Assembly (NCBI GenBank): GCA_902774185.1
Contig: CACYHE010000011.1
Coordinates: 1 to 64,000 of the forward strand
Source: an uncultured Bacteroidales bacterium
GTDB taxonomy: Bacteria; Bacteroidota; Bacteroidia; Bacteroidales; Paludibacteraceae
Reading direction: 5' to 3'
Length of the DNA: 64,000 nt
Shown here: positions 51,501-58,091 of the stretch, one piece after another
Position numbering within the stretch: the first letter of the stretch is position 1
Layout of the letters: each line of letters starts with the position of its first letter
Made by a program: the position numbers and the translations under genes
Notes under the pieces: generated by a model
The model's input: the letters and a program-made list of their open reading frames with translations, nothing else
The model's database searches: none
What the model was told of the DNA's origin: nothing

Positions 51501-54396
51501 CTCCCGTACAAGCAGAATTATCAAACCAACCGCCAAACGTATAACCGGTTTTCGTTGCGGAGTTCAAAGTTGTTGCCGTTCCGTAGGTGTGTGTCGTCGG
51601 ATGAGACGAAGGACTATCTACGTGACTTCCACTAAATGCCACATCCCCTTGATCTTTATAAGTAATAGTATATACATCGCGAACGGTAACAGACGCAGCA
51701 GTTGACTGCGTAGCCCTTGCTGTCATCGATGCCTCAGTAGACAAGATAATATCGTCTATGTAAACAGTGGTATTTCCGTTTTCAAACAACGGCATAAAGA
51801 AATCAACGCGTTCCGAACCATCCTTATAGTTATCATAGGTTAATTTGCACCATTGATTAGCAGAAAAACTATCTCCTGTTGTTAAATTACCTTTATAATT
51901 ACTTACTTTCAATTCCGGTTTACCCGATTGTGCCGAATATTGACGCGTGTGAATGTAACGATAGTTATAGCCGGTCTTATGTGCATCTGTGGTTGTTAAC
52001 CAATAAAGAGGAACATCCCACCAGTTAGTACCCTTGGTAAATGATTGCACTGTAGCACTGGCATTATTCGCTTGTATAGCCGGGTTAGCGACTTTGGCGT
52101 GACCACCATTGTTATTAAACCATCCTCCACCACCGCTGAAGTCTTTTCCGTCCCAGTTTGCAAGTAATAATCCTGCAAACACCTTCGCCGTAACGCTATA
52201 AGTCGCTGCGTGAGAGGCAGAGAAAGTAGCTGTATGCGTCGTTGTATAGTTCGTACGAGAACCTATTGCCCCCGTAGTTGCTACCACTTCGTACGTAGTA
52301 CTATTGCTATTATCGGCCACGTAGAAAATCACAACCGGATTCGGTACATATTTCGATGTAACCGACATCGTGATATCAATCGGTGAACCTGCATAGTTCT
52401 GCGTAGTATTCGGGGATAAAGTAATGGAACTCAACTCTGCTGCTTGAGATGTAACACGCAAGTTGCCCACGGTACGCTCAACAATCTTAGCATTGGAGGA
52501 GTTGTATATCTCCACAACCCATGACTGATTATCAATCATATTTACTTGGTCGCAAGCCGCCTCAAAATTTTCCGTACCATCTCCCGAGATAGGTATATTG
52601 GTAAGATTATTCTTATCTCTGTAATAACCTGCTCCGCCTTTAATCCTATAATACGCTCCATCCGGGATATTGGCATAAGTAAAGCTAATCTTCACCCATT
52701 CCCACGTTAGTATCGGGTTGTTCGTAAATGAAGCAGCACTAATGGTCGGCACAATAGCAGCCGATACTGTTATCGCTTGTTCTAAGTCTTGACTTCCTGC
52801 GCAATAATCACCTGTCGCGCTCCATGATACAGAAGCTGTAATTGTTGCAGTACCTGCAGCGACATAAGTGATCACACCGTCTTCATCCACTTCTGCCACA
52901 GCGTCGTCACTCGTTGTCCAAATAATACTCGGCGAACCTCCTGAAACCGCAGTTGTATTTACCACCGCTGTCATATTTCCTCCCGCCGTTCCATCTGCCG
53001 GAGCAGTTGTCCACGTTAATGAAGGAGCAGATACACATTTGCCGTCCAATGCTGTTCCGTCCCATTTAGCATAAACGTCCGCTGTTGCCGTAATGTTATC
53101 TACTGCACGACCACCACTGCGAGCTACAACTAAACTTTGCACCTCTGATACATTTGTGAAAGTATATTTACGCCAATTACCATCTGTCGTAAAATCGCCG
53201 ATATAATAATGAACGGCATCTAATGCCACAGAACCCACATATGGCGTTCCAAACAATTCAATTGAGTTAATCTGATCACTTGTACAACCGCCCACATAAA
53301 CATAAACAGAGATATCTTTTACAGAAACCGTTTTGTAGTAAATAGTACTACTTGTTTTTTTTGAACTACTGGTGCTACTAACTTTGGTATAGCCCTCTAC
53401 CTTCATTTGATAAACGGTGTTTGCTGTAGCACTTGCCTTAAAAGAATGCGTAGCGGTCGTACTATTTTGCAAGGAGGTTGTATTATCCTTGATGTCATAC
53501 CAAATGGCCGCATCAGGGTCGTCAACAGCCTTCGTTCCGCTTGCTCTCACTTTGATTGTTGCGCCGGTCGCTATCAAATACGGATTCAACTCCGTTCCTC
53601 CACCTGCTAAGATAGCAGTTCCATTATCGCTCAGCGATACCGCTGACAAAGGCGGAGCATAGGTCCCCCATGTGAAGGTATAGTCATTAGAAACGGAGGC
53701 GGTCAGATTAATACAGTTTTTTGTTTGAGAGGAAACAGCCACAGTGTTCGTGTAGTTCCATTGGGTGCCATATGTTGAATTAAAACGCAAAATCTGCACG
53801 GCACGAACATAGGAGTTAGGAGTTACTGCATATGCATAGTTTTCTCCCGTAACACGTCCTGATTCGTTATCGTTACAACAATACGTAGAAGTGTTATATT
53901 TCCAATTATATCTAAACTTTGCACTAGCGCTCCCCCACGTACTGGTACTATAATTGATATATATGTACTGACCTTCCTTAAACTCTGGATCCCAGAAGGA
54001 AGAATTGTAAGTATACCAAGAACCATTGTAATACACTTTTCCGTTTGATATGCTTATATTGCCTGTTTGTGTCCCAGAGCCATTATTAAAGATACATTTG
54101 TCGTGGTTGTCATTAAATGTAATGGAATAAATGGTATGACCATCTTTCTGATGACCTGCATCTGACATGGAACTTCCAGGCCAAGTTGTTGAAGATCCTC
54201 CGTCTTTCCAGTGGTGACATTTAACAGTTCCCCAATTATCTTTGTCGACGTAGTAAATAGTTACTGCCGCCCACATCTGTCCCACACCGAGGGTGAGGAG
54301 CATTAATAACATTACCGCATACCGTCTCAACCTCTGCGGCGATTGTTTTTCATGGCTATATGACAATAGCCGATTAAGTAAATTTGAATTTTTCAT
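45511..54396 (-). CDS. giant surface protein (2961 residues) with starch-binding-like, Ig-like and Listeria-Bacteroides repeats
   Basis: Starts at ATG 54396 (MKNSNLLNRLL); codons upstream lie in the leader. A long signal peptide spans 1-43 (RRYAVMLLMLLTLGVGQMWA). Residues about 45-120 resemble a CBM26-type starch-binding module (IYYVDKDNWGTVKCHHW, WPGSSM, CIFNNGSGTQTGN); a second similar block begins near 1852 (MIYFNNTLGWSDVYVYFYSS). A BIG2-like Ig domain lies near 490-560 (SPSIIWTTSDDAVAEVDEDG). Listeria-Bacteroides repeats occur near 912 (YTITYKDQG..FGGW), 1322, 1494 and 1600. The last residues (KVLIDNILYIVKDGVMYDARG) are the shared C-terminal motif, with ENGENG from a 9-bp repeat before it. 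Probably an adhesin-like or glycan-binding cell-surface protein. Confidence 0.85.
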   Translation of the reverse strand: MKNSNLLNRLLSYSHEKQSPQRLRRYAVMLLMLLTLGVGQMWAAVTIYYVDKDNWGTVKCHHWKDGGSSTTWPGSSMSDAGHQKDGHTIYSITFNDNHDKCIFNNGSGTQTGNISISNGKVYYNGSWYTYNSSFWDPEFKEGQYIYINYSTSTWGSASAKFRYNWKYNTSTYCCNDNESGRVTGENYAYAVTPNSYVRAVQILRFNSTYGTQWNYTNTVAVSSQTKNCINLTASVSNDYTFTWGTYAPPLSAVSLSDNGTAILAGGGTELNPYLIATGATIKVRASGTKAVDDPDAAIWYDIKDNTTSLQNSTTATHSFKASATANTVYQMKVEGYTKVSSTSSSKKTSSTIYYKTVSVKDISVYVYVGGCTSDQINSIELFGTPYVGSVALDAVHYYIGDFTTDGNWRKYTFTNVSEVQSLVVARSGGRAVDNITATADVYAKWDGTALDGKCVSAPSLTWTTAPADGTAGGNMTAVVNTTAVSGGSPSIIWTTSDDAVAEVDEDGVITYVAAGTATITASVSWSATGDYCAGSQDLEQAITVSAAIVPTISAASFTNNPILTWEWVKISFTYANIPDGAYYRIKGGAGYYRDKNNLTNIPISGDGTENFEAACDQVNMIDNQSWVVEIYNSSNAKIVERTVGNLRVTSQAAELSSITLSPNTTQNYAGSPIDITMSVTSKYVPNPVVIFYVADNSNSTTYEVVATTGAIGSRTNYTTTHTATFSASHAATYSVTAKVFAGLLLANWDGKDFSGGGGWFNNNGGHAKVANPAIQANNASATVQSFTKGTNWWDVPLYWLTTTDAHKTGYNYRYIHTRQYSAQSGKPELKVSNYKGNLTTGDSFSANQWCKLTYDNYKDGSERVDFFMPLFENGNTTVYIDDIILSTEASMTARATQSTAASVTVRDVYTITYKDQGDVAFSGSHVDSPSSHPTTHTYGTATTLNSATKTGYTFGGWFDNSACTGVTVTSLGATAYSDDITLYAKWTEVMSDLSTSCHYDAGTPGYAAPTVSGSATNVGYVTTRTITATAAGTGYTFAGWTLTNCTRTDGGSPTATSITIRSNGDGADVSVVANYNEVLTQSTWIVAGGNKIVTTGTTWRTTADANNSMVKKTGHAAESVVYFTVPISTVCSGENNGNYQFKIYNTSTSTWYGLFASGSYYLLKAEDGTEKSLVKNNQNIELRAYVTGDYVLKLDYSTSTPKLTVTWPVFNQVRISAASPSDAGNVGNYDLSDPVSNVRSVKRTLKANTTYTFKIMYNSDWYGFNSGTFTRSNSTSSNSRTISTSGGNMTLTTDYAGDYTFKFNQSTKALSIDFPEAYKVTYGKGAVNGSASDCSAVDLDNSSTAVTSNSTWVKSGHSVKLTAPTEAGGYTFDGWYDNDAGTGTEITTAKNCTITVTSAATYYACYHEHKTAITINTDGHGTITTPSPNNSPYSLGVATTQAINATASEGYHWNTWTYSGTAALGSTATTASNTAKGNGTEGGTGTVTATFSPNTYRVQFHRNGGAGDVVYQDFTYDAAQNLTANTYTRTGYNFAGWALTTDGAVTYTDGAEVSNLTDTQGATYHLYAKWQAKTTNITLDQTGAATTGSVTTRTGTYNADMPAISGANTLPVAPQGYAFMGYYDALEPLGNKYYNADGTSARTWNKEDAEATLYAYFKQAEITELVASPGVIAPGETITITPTIVPTPTGTTKVCYEVQYINGTPLPSQPTFTPGVGNAVSFPVPSASATYIIQATLAKGSSCPADPGDVLSTRTTTFQVAGEHTVTIRYQDSDGRTLKASTEVTARPLDWTEDAIEAPTITGYTFHHWAAGDGVTLSKNCSTAHAFDTAQVASVCIKATYDGTLTAVYNKKNMIYFNNTLGWSDVYVYFYSSDAYWVDDVIVGQGCGTGSKQSYDVGGSKAYYRGYHGHMTQIEGTNIWYYDYEAEHGAKDGGEIKGYDDVVFVETEQNDYYFFYENKACRRGDFKHSLSMFVPINTVSVTKNKTDYYNKGYWMNYPENTGYVLHVYAGTGYGTSDQLQEIPFEFTEDKTLPMSVNVELNASRTYGFEIHRADGTKLGENEYTLVSGNSGDEGQTVRKLGTSERSIITTTVAGDYTFKLNYGKVSSEYYYLIGVHYPVVVGDYRILYTDDATWSKGAHSPEYVWSHDSRTIHKENGAKDIVSFYVKYDSDTKMKFQKINSITANTGAVSWADVPSGNIDLSSITEDGVYNFYLSQANGVIRVDSIRPYTGKYYIRTDCAGATKWENFRTSDHEMTYSEYTETNHGYSHYYPHWVEATKNVKFCIANDYSPSITDTLVADYGTVIANIDAGGYLQNYGANIRFMWNQSTNKIWRAYIGGSGDITDRFLVLEGDAKLYDENGDPLTNATGNRDHITYNPGTPQEVTKYLDQDNQVILHDDENFVYERTIKVQTGARAKLTAKYNGNVQYFRGSEGAFAEGTTVELLGGDAAGKHTMRIVYDFKTNRLVTAYVPSGTIEDDIAINADLMIVREHQEAGQQLLFNDGSLSEVHTVYGVMRFNRWTLNNKETTGSHDPVGDPKSAYERALYWISFPFNVNLSDVFGFGTYGTHWIIMEYDGAARAKEGYWADSKGFWKYVTNRTNKVLEAGKGYVLALDLDLMKYNDATFWTNNIEQVELFFPSAAYVENIESTNVTTTVEEHECKIDRTGNNGSDINKNRTKADSHWNMIGIPSYANYGTTLKDGEEGSTITWNINPYTNDLPFLYEWNMVDNTYTVQSGTTYPFKSMHAYMVQYHGNLYWSLASATPVSPIVARRTYAEKPQNVELRLELSQNEMKVDQTFVKLSNDENASTKFAFDEDLCKEYNANKANIYTFIEGYIPAGGNTLPMTEQTMVVPVGVKIAANGDYTFAIPEGTEGIGITLIDNETGIRTSLSALDYTINLPAGTYNDRFVLEISPVHQSPTGIELLNGENGENGVRKVLIDNILYIVKDGVMYDARGSRVQ
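45594..45620. repeat. 9-bp repeat near the 3' end of the giant gene
   Basis: CACCATTTT CACCATTCT CACCATTGA, in frame, encoding NGENGENG just before the C-terminal motif. Confidence 0.75.
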
Positions 54397-54424
54397 AATA
54401 TTTTTATATTTATTTGTTAATTTC
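54390..54424 (-). promoter_or_regulatory. repeated leader at the giant gene start
   Basis: Minus strand TTAACAAATAAATATAAAAATATT then ATG AAAAAT. The same TATAAAAATATTATGAAAA core occurs at 45451, 57260, 57509, 57999 and 59531. A-rich and without SD, it is probably a translation-start region copied together with gene starts. Confidence 0.6.
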
Positions 54425-54470
54425 AATATTTCTTGCATATCGTCCCTTGGGGATTATGCCGGTGTAATAT

Positions 54471-55331
54471 TCATTTTTTACCATCCACAGACGAAGAAGT
54501 CGGCGAAGTATAATTACCACATTCCTTTATAAAGAAATCATTTACAACTTTTTTGTCAAAAGAACACTCTCGAACATACGTTATCCCAGAAATTGCATGA
54601 GATGCTTTTACCCTGCATAATATACCATCATAATGATCACTCCCTTGTTTCTCCCATATGTCTCGAATTTGATTAATTGTCAATTCTGAAGCACATCCGT
54701 ATGTTGGATCTTCTTCATCTTTTGCATGACTTCTCAATATAGGGGTGTCGGGACGCAAGATAGAAATTTTTCTCGTCAATTTAATCTTTTTTCCCTCTCT
54801 CATTGCATACCTATAAAACACTAACAGAACATCAACGGAATTTACTGGTAAAATCCCTGCATTTCCAGCATTAACTCTCAAATGCTTTTCATTGTCAATT
54901 ATTGAAACTTTCAATTCTTTCTTAATATACACACGCGGTCTCAATATAATAAAGATAAAGACTATACCTATAAACGTACCAAAAATATTAGTTAGTAAAG
55001 GATGATTATTAAGAAACTTCTCAAACATATTCCACCAATCATTATGCTCCAAAGGAATAATTATAGCGCATATTATCAATAAAATGAATAGTACAACTAT
55101 GGAGATAATTAACAAAGATATCCCTATCCAATTATTCTTAAAATCTTCCTTCACAATTTTAGTTAGAGAACGAATATGTAACCAGAAATCGTTCATAATG
55201 TTCATCCATTTAGCGTGCATATCTTTTAACTTCTTACTTTCCATAATAGAGATATATACAACACTCACAACAAAAATAAGGAAATAGTCCAGCACTATCA
55301 AACTTACCATATTTATGAGTGCTTCTTTCAT
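54471..55331 (-). CDS. membrane protein of unknown function (third gene of accessory operon)
   Basis: 286 residues. Three membrane helices: about 10-30 (LIVLDYFLIFVVSVVYISI), 73-95 (IGISLLIISIVVLFILLIICAIII), 112-132 (LLTNIFGTFIGIVFIFIIL). The C-terminal 150 residues are soluble and beta-rich (ELKVSIIDNEKHLRVNAGN, VDVLLVFYRY), ending with Cys/Gly-rich GITYVRECSFDKKVV. No family recognised. Codon choice is AT-rich compared with the core genes. Its ATG overlaps the upstream stop by 4 bases (ATGA), and the giant surface gene starts 74 bases downstream on the same strand. Confidence 0.72.
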   Translation of the reverse strand: MKEALINMVSLIVLDYFLIFVVSVVYISIMESKKLKDMHAKWMNIMNDFWLHIRSLTKIVKEDFKNNWIGISLLIISIVVLFILLIICAIIIPLEHNDWWNMFEKFLNNHPLLTNIFGTFIGIVFIFIILRPRVYIKKELKVSIIDNEKHLRVNAGNAGILPVNSVDVLLVFYRYAMREGKKIKLTRKISILRPDTPILRSHAKDEEDPTYGCASELTINQIRDIWEKQGSDHYDGILCRVKASHAISGITYVRECSFDKKVVNDFFIKECGNYTSPTSSSVDGKK

Positions 55332-55993
55332 TGTTGTTTATAATTTTGATTTTCTATTCTTTTTTCATATTCGTAGTCTTCCAACACCAAATCTATGGTC
55401 TTCTTTTGGCGACATAGAGCGAGGACAATCAATACAATTACTACCGCTACAACTGCCGTCAATTTGCACCATTCGATATTGAGCGGAAAGAGAAGATATA
55501 TAATCCACGACATCGGAAAGATCAATCCCTTCAACATAGCTACTTGGTTCTCCAAGAAAGGAATATTGCTTCTGCCGTTTTTCTTGAGTGCGTATGTATA
55601 AGCCTCATAATAGACATCCACCGTCTCTTGAGTCGTCAGGGACTCAATGGATTTATTTTCGAGTAATTCATTGATATATTTGTAATGCAAATCCACTTTA
55701 TCTTGAAGGCTATTTTTAAGCATACAAATACTGTTTCTCAATCCAAGAATACCCCAGAACCTATCCACAAGCCGATAATTCAACAATCCAGCAACATAAA
55801 CCAAAGCCAAAAGAATTATTCCGATGGCAATGTCAAACAGGAAATTAACCTCCGGTAGGTTGAAATGCCATAAGTTTTGGCTCCACAGCTTGACATCTTT
55901 CAACCACAGGCAGAAAACAATCATTGTACCTGGTACAATCATCGTCAGCGTCTCATAGAGACTCATCTTTCCTATTATTGCTTTTTCTGCCAT
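55328..55993 (-). CDS. membrane protein of unknown function (second gene of accessory operon)
   Basis: 221 residues. It opens with KAIIGKMSLYETLTMIVPGTMIVFCLWL, a helix with the SLYE-x-LxMxxPG pattern, then further helices near 49-70 (FLFDIAIGIILLALVYVAGLL) and two close together near 160-200 (GLIFPMSWIIYLLFPLNI, LTAVVAVVIVLIVLAL). The middle part is soluble and helical. No family name can be given. It follows the P-loop gene after 9 bases and overlaps the next gene by 4 bases, so the three are surely one operon. Confidence 0.72.
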   Translation of the reverse strand: MAEKAIIGKMSLYETLTMIVPGTMIVFCLWLKDVKLWSQNLWHFNLPEVNFLFDIAIGIILLALVYVAGLLNYRLVDRFWGILGLRNSICMLKNSLQDKVDLHYKYINELLENKSIESLTTQETVDVYYEAYTYALKKNGRSNIPFLENQVAMLKGLIFPMSWIIYLLFPLNIEWCKLTAVVAVVIVLIVLALCRQKKTIDLVLEDYEYEKRIENQNYKQQ

Positions 55994-56002
55994 TTTTTGA
56001 TA

Positions 56003-56467
56003 TTATTCTTTTACTTTATAGCACCAACTCTCAATCAAGTTTGCTATTTCGGTTGCCCAATGTTCGTTGAAGCGCTTGAGGATGCCTTGGGGCGCTACGC
56101 GCGGATGGGTGTTCTGTTCAAACAAGTGTGCGTTGGACGTTCTCCATATGCGGTATTCGTTTTCGTACTCATTCAGCAGGCAAACCATGTCATGGTTACT
56201 GCGGCTGGCAGTCAGGATGATTTGGCATCCCGCGTCCGTCAAGAAGTCCAAGTTGCCACGAACAATGGCTTGTGTATCTCCGTCACTGGCTATGCCAACT
56301 TTGATCTTGTTGATCATCAACCACGCACAAATATCTTTTTTGTTTTCTTTGTTCGGTTCTTTATGTACCGGCTCGCCTTCTGCCACTTTGCACAACTTCT
56401 CATAGACCATTTTGATGGATTCTGTCTTTCCCAATTCTCCATCTCCCATATTTGCTATGATCGTCAT
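56003..56467 (-). CDS. small P-loop NTPase-like protein (first gene of accessory operon)
   Basis: 154 residues. A Walker A-like loop GDGELGKTES lies at residues 8-17 (GxxxxGKT). Later come KIKVGIASDGDTQAIVRGN and CQIILTASRSNHDM, a pattern I recall from small bacterial P-loop proteins (K-GI-S-GD..N..F...C..II-A-R), none with a known role. No membrane segment or signal. It heads a three-gene operon with two membrane proteins. Confidence 0.72.
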   Translation of the reverse strand: MTIIANMGDGELGKTESIKMVYEKLCKVAEGEPVHKEPNKENKKDICAWLMINKIKVGIASDGDTQAIVRGNLDFLTDAGCQIILTASRSNHDMVCLLNEYENEYRIWRTSNAHLFEQNTHPRVAPQGILKRFNEHWATEIANLIESWCYKVKE

Positions 56468-56608
56468 GAGTTTTTATGTGTTTATGTTATTATTTTCAAC
56501 TTCACGGGATATATACATAGTATATATAAGGTGGGGGTAGGATACGATATACCCTCGATGTGCCCCCGTGATTACTCCCTTTCGTTCACCGCCACGCACA
56601 AAAAAGCG
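56468..56608 (-). other. spacer upstream of the P-loop gene
   Basis: Contains the AT palindrome copy (minus strand, 56528-56509) shared with 29716-29735 and a GGGGGTA..TACCC..CCCCC inverted segment (56532-56568). No clear TANNTTTG box. Confidence 0.4.
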
Positions 56609-56643
56609 GTAAACCGTTTTAGTGGATTACCGCTTATATTTTA
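56609..56643. terminator. bidirectional hairpin terminator, copy 1
   Basis: AAGCGGTAA-A-CC, loop GTTTTAGT, GG-A-TTACCGCTT, flanked by A and T runs. A near-identical hairpin lies at 59027-59065. It sits just after the DUF1016 remnant stop. Confidence 0.85.
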
Positions 56644-56668
56644 CTATCCTGTATTCGGAGGGATTAAA

Positions 56669-57025
56669 TTATTCTTCGAATTCCTCCAGCCATTCTTGTA
56701 GTTTCTCTTGCAACTCTTTTTTGTCAGGCAAATAGAGAGAATACTCTGCTGCGTATATGTTGGCATCTTTAGGAAGCGTCAACTCAACCAAAGAGTCTTT
56801 TTTGCTTTTGCAAAGTAATATGCCTATTGTTGGCTTCTCAAAGTCCTGCTTGACATATCGATCATAGTAATTGACGTACATCTGCATTTGCCCTAAATCT
56901 TTATGCGTCAACTTGTCCATCTTCAAATCAATCAGCACATAGCATTGCAGCAACCGATTATAACACACCAAGTCTAAGTAGAAAAACTCCTCGTCAGTAA
57001 GTTGCGAATTTGGTAACAGTGTTTA
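56669..57025 (-). pseudogene. remnant of DUF1016 (YhcG-type PDDEXK nuclease)
   Basis: Only the C-terminal about 119 residues remain, open from 57025 after a TAA. They match the nuclease part of DUF1016/YhcG: LTDEEFFYLDLVCYNRLLQC, YVLIDLKMDKLTHKDLGQMQ, MYVNYYDR, PTIGILLCKSKKDSLVE, LYLPDKKELQ. The domain before it (about 200 residues) is gone; the next bases upstream read in another frame (..STDYEIQNSDLEIPEHASIK), which I cannot assign. No start codon in a sensible place, so probably dead. Confidence 0.82.
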
Positions 57026-57110
57026 CATTTTTTATAGAAGCATGTTCCGGGATTTCCAAATCACTGTTTTGGATTTCGTAATCCGTGCTTACGATTTTGG
57101 GAATTGCTCA

Positions 57111-57175
57111 TTTTTGCGGTAAATCCACTATGTCAATGTTCGCTTGCCTCGTTTTTAAGCCCTGAGGCCGGGCTG
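57111..57175. repeat. 65-bp dispersed repeat, copy 1
   Basis: Begins TTTTTGCGGTAAATCCACTA, TGTCAA, then TGCCTCG and AAGCCCTGAGGCCGGGCTG. Copy 2 is at 59397-59461. Its first half resembles one arm of the bidirectional terminators. Ends with a small hairpin AGCCC/GGGCT. Confidence 0.85.
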
Positions 57176-57200
57176 TTTGGTTTGTCTTATTTACTGTTTT

Positions 57201-57260
57201 CTATCGTACCATTCCCATTCCCAGCCACCTCGTACGAGAATTTGTAAATAAGTTTTTCAT
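57201..57260 (-). pseudogene. orphan gene start (19 codons)
   Basis: Leader TTAACAAATAAAATATAAAAGTATT and ATG AAA AAC as in the giant surface gene, but the frame ends after 19 codons (MKNLFTNSRTRWLGMGMVR). Probably the beheaded start of a lost gene. Confidence 0.45.
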
Positions 57261-57310
57261 AATACTTTTATATTTTATTTGTTAATTATCTTTTTCCTTT
57301 TTATACTGCC

Positions 57311-57327
57311 CCGGAATCATATTCCGG
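57311..57327. repeat. small perfect hairpin
   Basis: CCGGAAT-CAT-ATTCCGG, between the orphan start and copy A of the 240-bp repeat. No T-run. Confidence 0.5.
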
Positions 57328-57336
57328 CTTCTCTCT

Positions 57337-57590
57337 TATCTTTTTATCTTATTTTTTGCCTTGGCACTTTTGACTCTTTTGACACCTATACGGGCGCGCG
57401 AAATAGAGCCCAGAAGTGCTTACTTCGAGCCGCAGTTATCCTGTTTTTGCGATATATCTACCGAAAAACAATCGTGCCAGGCACGACAAAAAGAGAATTC
57501 ATTTTTCATAATATTTTTATACTTGTGTGACTATCGTTTTTCAACGGTAGTTCTTGGTTGTGCATCCGTTATGCACTGATGATTTAGTTG
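57337..57590. repeat. about 250-bp direct repeat, copy A
   Basis: Aligns over its whole length with 57827-58074 (copy B). Blocks in common: TTTTTATCTTATTTTTTGC, TTTGACTCTTTTGACACCTA, GGCGCGCG, ACCGAAAAACAATCGTG, GGCACGACAAAAAGAGAATT, CATAATATTTTTATA, and an inverted repeat around ATCGTT/AACGGT. It carries a 29-codon ORF. Confidence 0.88.
57420..57509 (-). CDS. 29-residue peptide, copy A
   Basis: ATG 57509 directly behind TATAAAAATATT. MKNEFSFCRAWHDCFSVD.. with three Cys. Copy B (57910-57999) has the same length and keeps 20 of 29 residues, Cys positions 8, 14 and 26 included. No family known; could be coding or only a remnant of a duplicated gene start. Confidence 0.4.
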   Translation of the reverse strand: MKNEFSFCRAWHDCFSVDISQKQDNCGSK

Positions 57591-57745
57591 TAATAGCGCA
57601 GAACCATGTCCAAAACACTTTGGCGCGACGCTTCGGCACTTATAAAACGCGCCGAGATCTCCTCTTTTGACAAACGAGGCATCGCATTTCCTCTTCTTAC
57701 TCCAAACGGAGGCATTGTCATTTGTGTTTGTTCAACTGTTTGCAT
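57584..57745 (-). CDS. small ORF, 53 residues
   Basis: ATG 57745, 25 bases after a good promoter (57770-57802). Starts MQTVEQTQMTMPPFGVRRGN, then MPRLSKEEISARF and ends VLDMVLRYYN. Polar, no signal or membrane segment. No family recognised. The promoter and full-length frame make it a credible gene. Confidence 0.55.
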   Translation of the reverse strand: MQTVEQTQMTMPPFGVRRGNAMPRLSKEEISARFISAEASRQSVLDMVLRYYN

Positions 57746-57769
57746 ATCGCATATTAATTTAAATCGGCT

Positions 57770-57802
57770 GCAAAGTTACAAATAAATTTGTAATTATGCA
57801 AA
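57770..57802 (-). promoter_or_regulatory. promoter of the 53-residue ORF
   Basis: Minus strand TTTGCATAA (57802-57794) and TAACTTTGC (57778-57770), followed by AGCCG. Nearly the same box and flanks precede dinD at 58801-58833. Confidence 0.7.
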
Positions 57803-57826
57803 TATTTTTTGTTTTTGTTGCGTTTT

Positions 57827-58074
57827 TATCTTTTTATCTTATTTTTTGCTTTGCTCTTTTTGACTCTTTTGACACCTATATAGGCGCGCGTAAAAGAGCC
57901 CCGAAGTACTTACTCCGAGCTACAGATATAGCGGTTCATCGATATTGCTACCGAAAAACAATCGTGACTGGCACGACAAAAAGAGAATTCATTTTTCATA
58001 ATATTTTTATAATTTGTTGTTATCGTTGTCTCCAACGATAGTCTATTGTGCATAGGTGATTTAGCCGGTCATCG
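57827..58074. repeat. about 250-bp direct repeat, copy B
   Basis: Partner of 57337-57590. Its inverted repeat is perfect: TATCGTTG-TCTC-CAACGATA (58021-58040), while in copy A one pair is a G-T pair, so the hairpin is kept. Confidence 0.88.
57910..57999 (-). CDS. 29-residue peptide, copy B
   Basis: ATG 57999 with the same leader as copy A. MKNEFSFCRASHDCFSVA.., same stop position, three Cys kept. Lies downstream of the dinD remnant. Confidence 0.4.
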   Translation of the reverse strand: MKNEFSFCRASHDCFSVAISMNRYICSSE

Positions 58075-58091
58075 CTTTCTTCCCTGGTACA

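Noticed and set aside
57026-57110. Continuation of the DUF1016 gene upstream of its stop
   Set aside because: The upstream frame reads STDYEIQNSDLEIPEHAS and ends in another frame; it does not resemble DUF1016.
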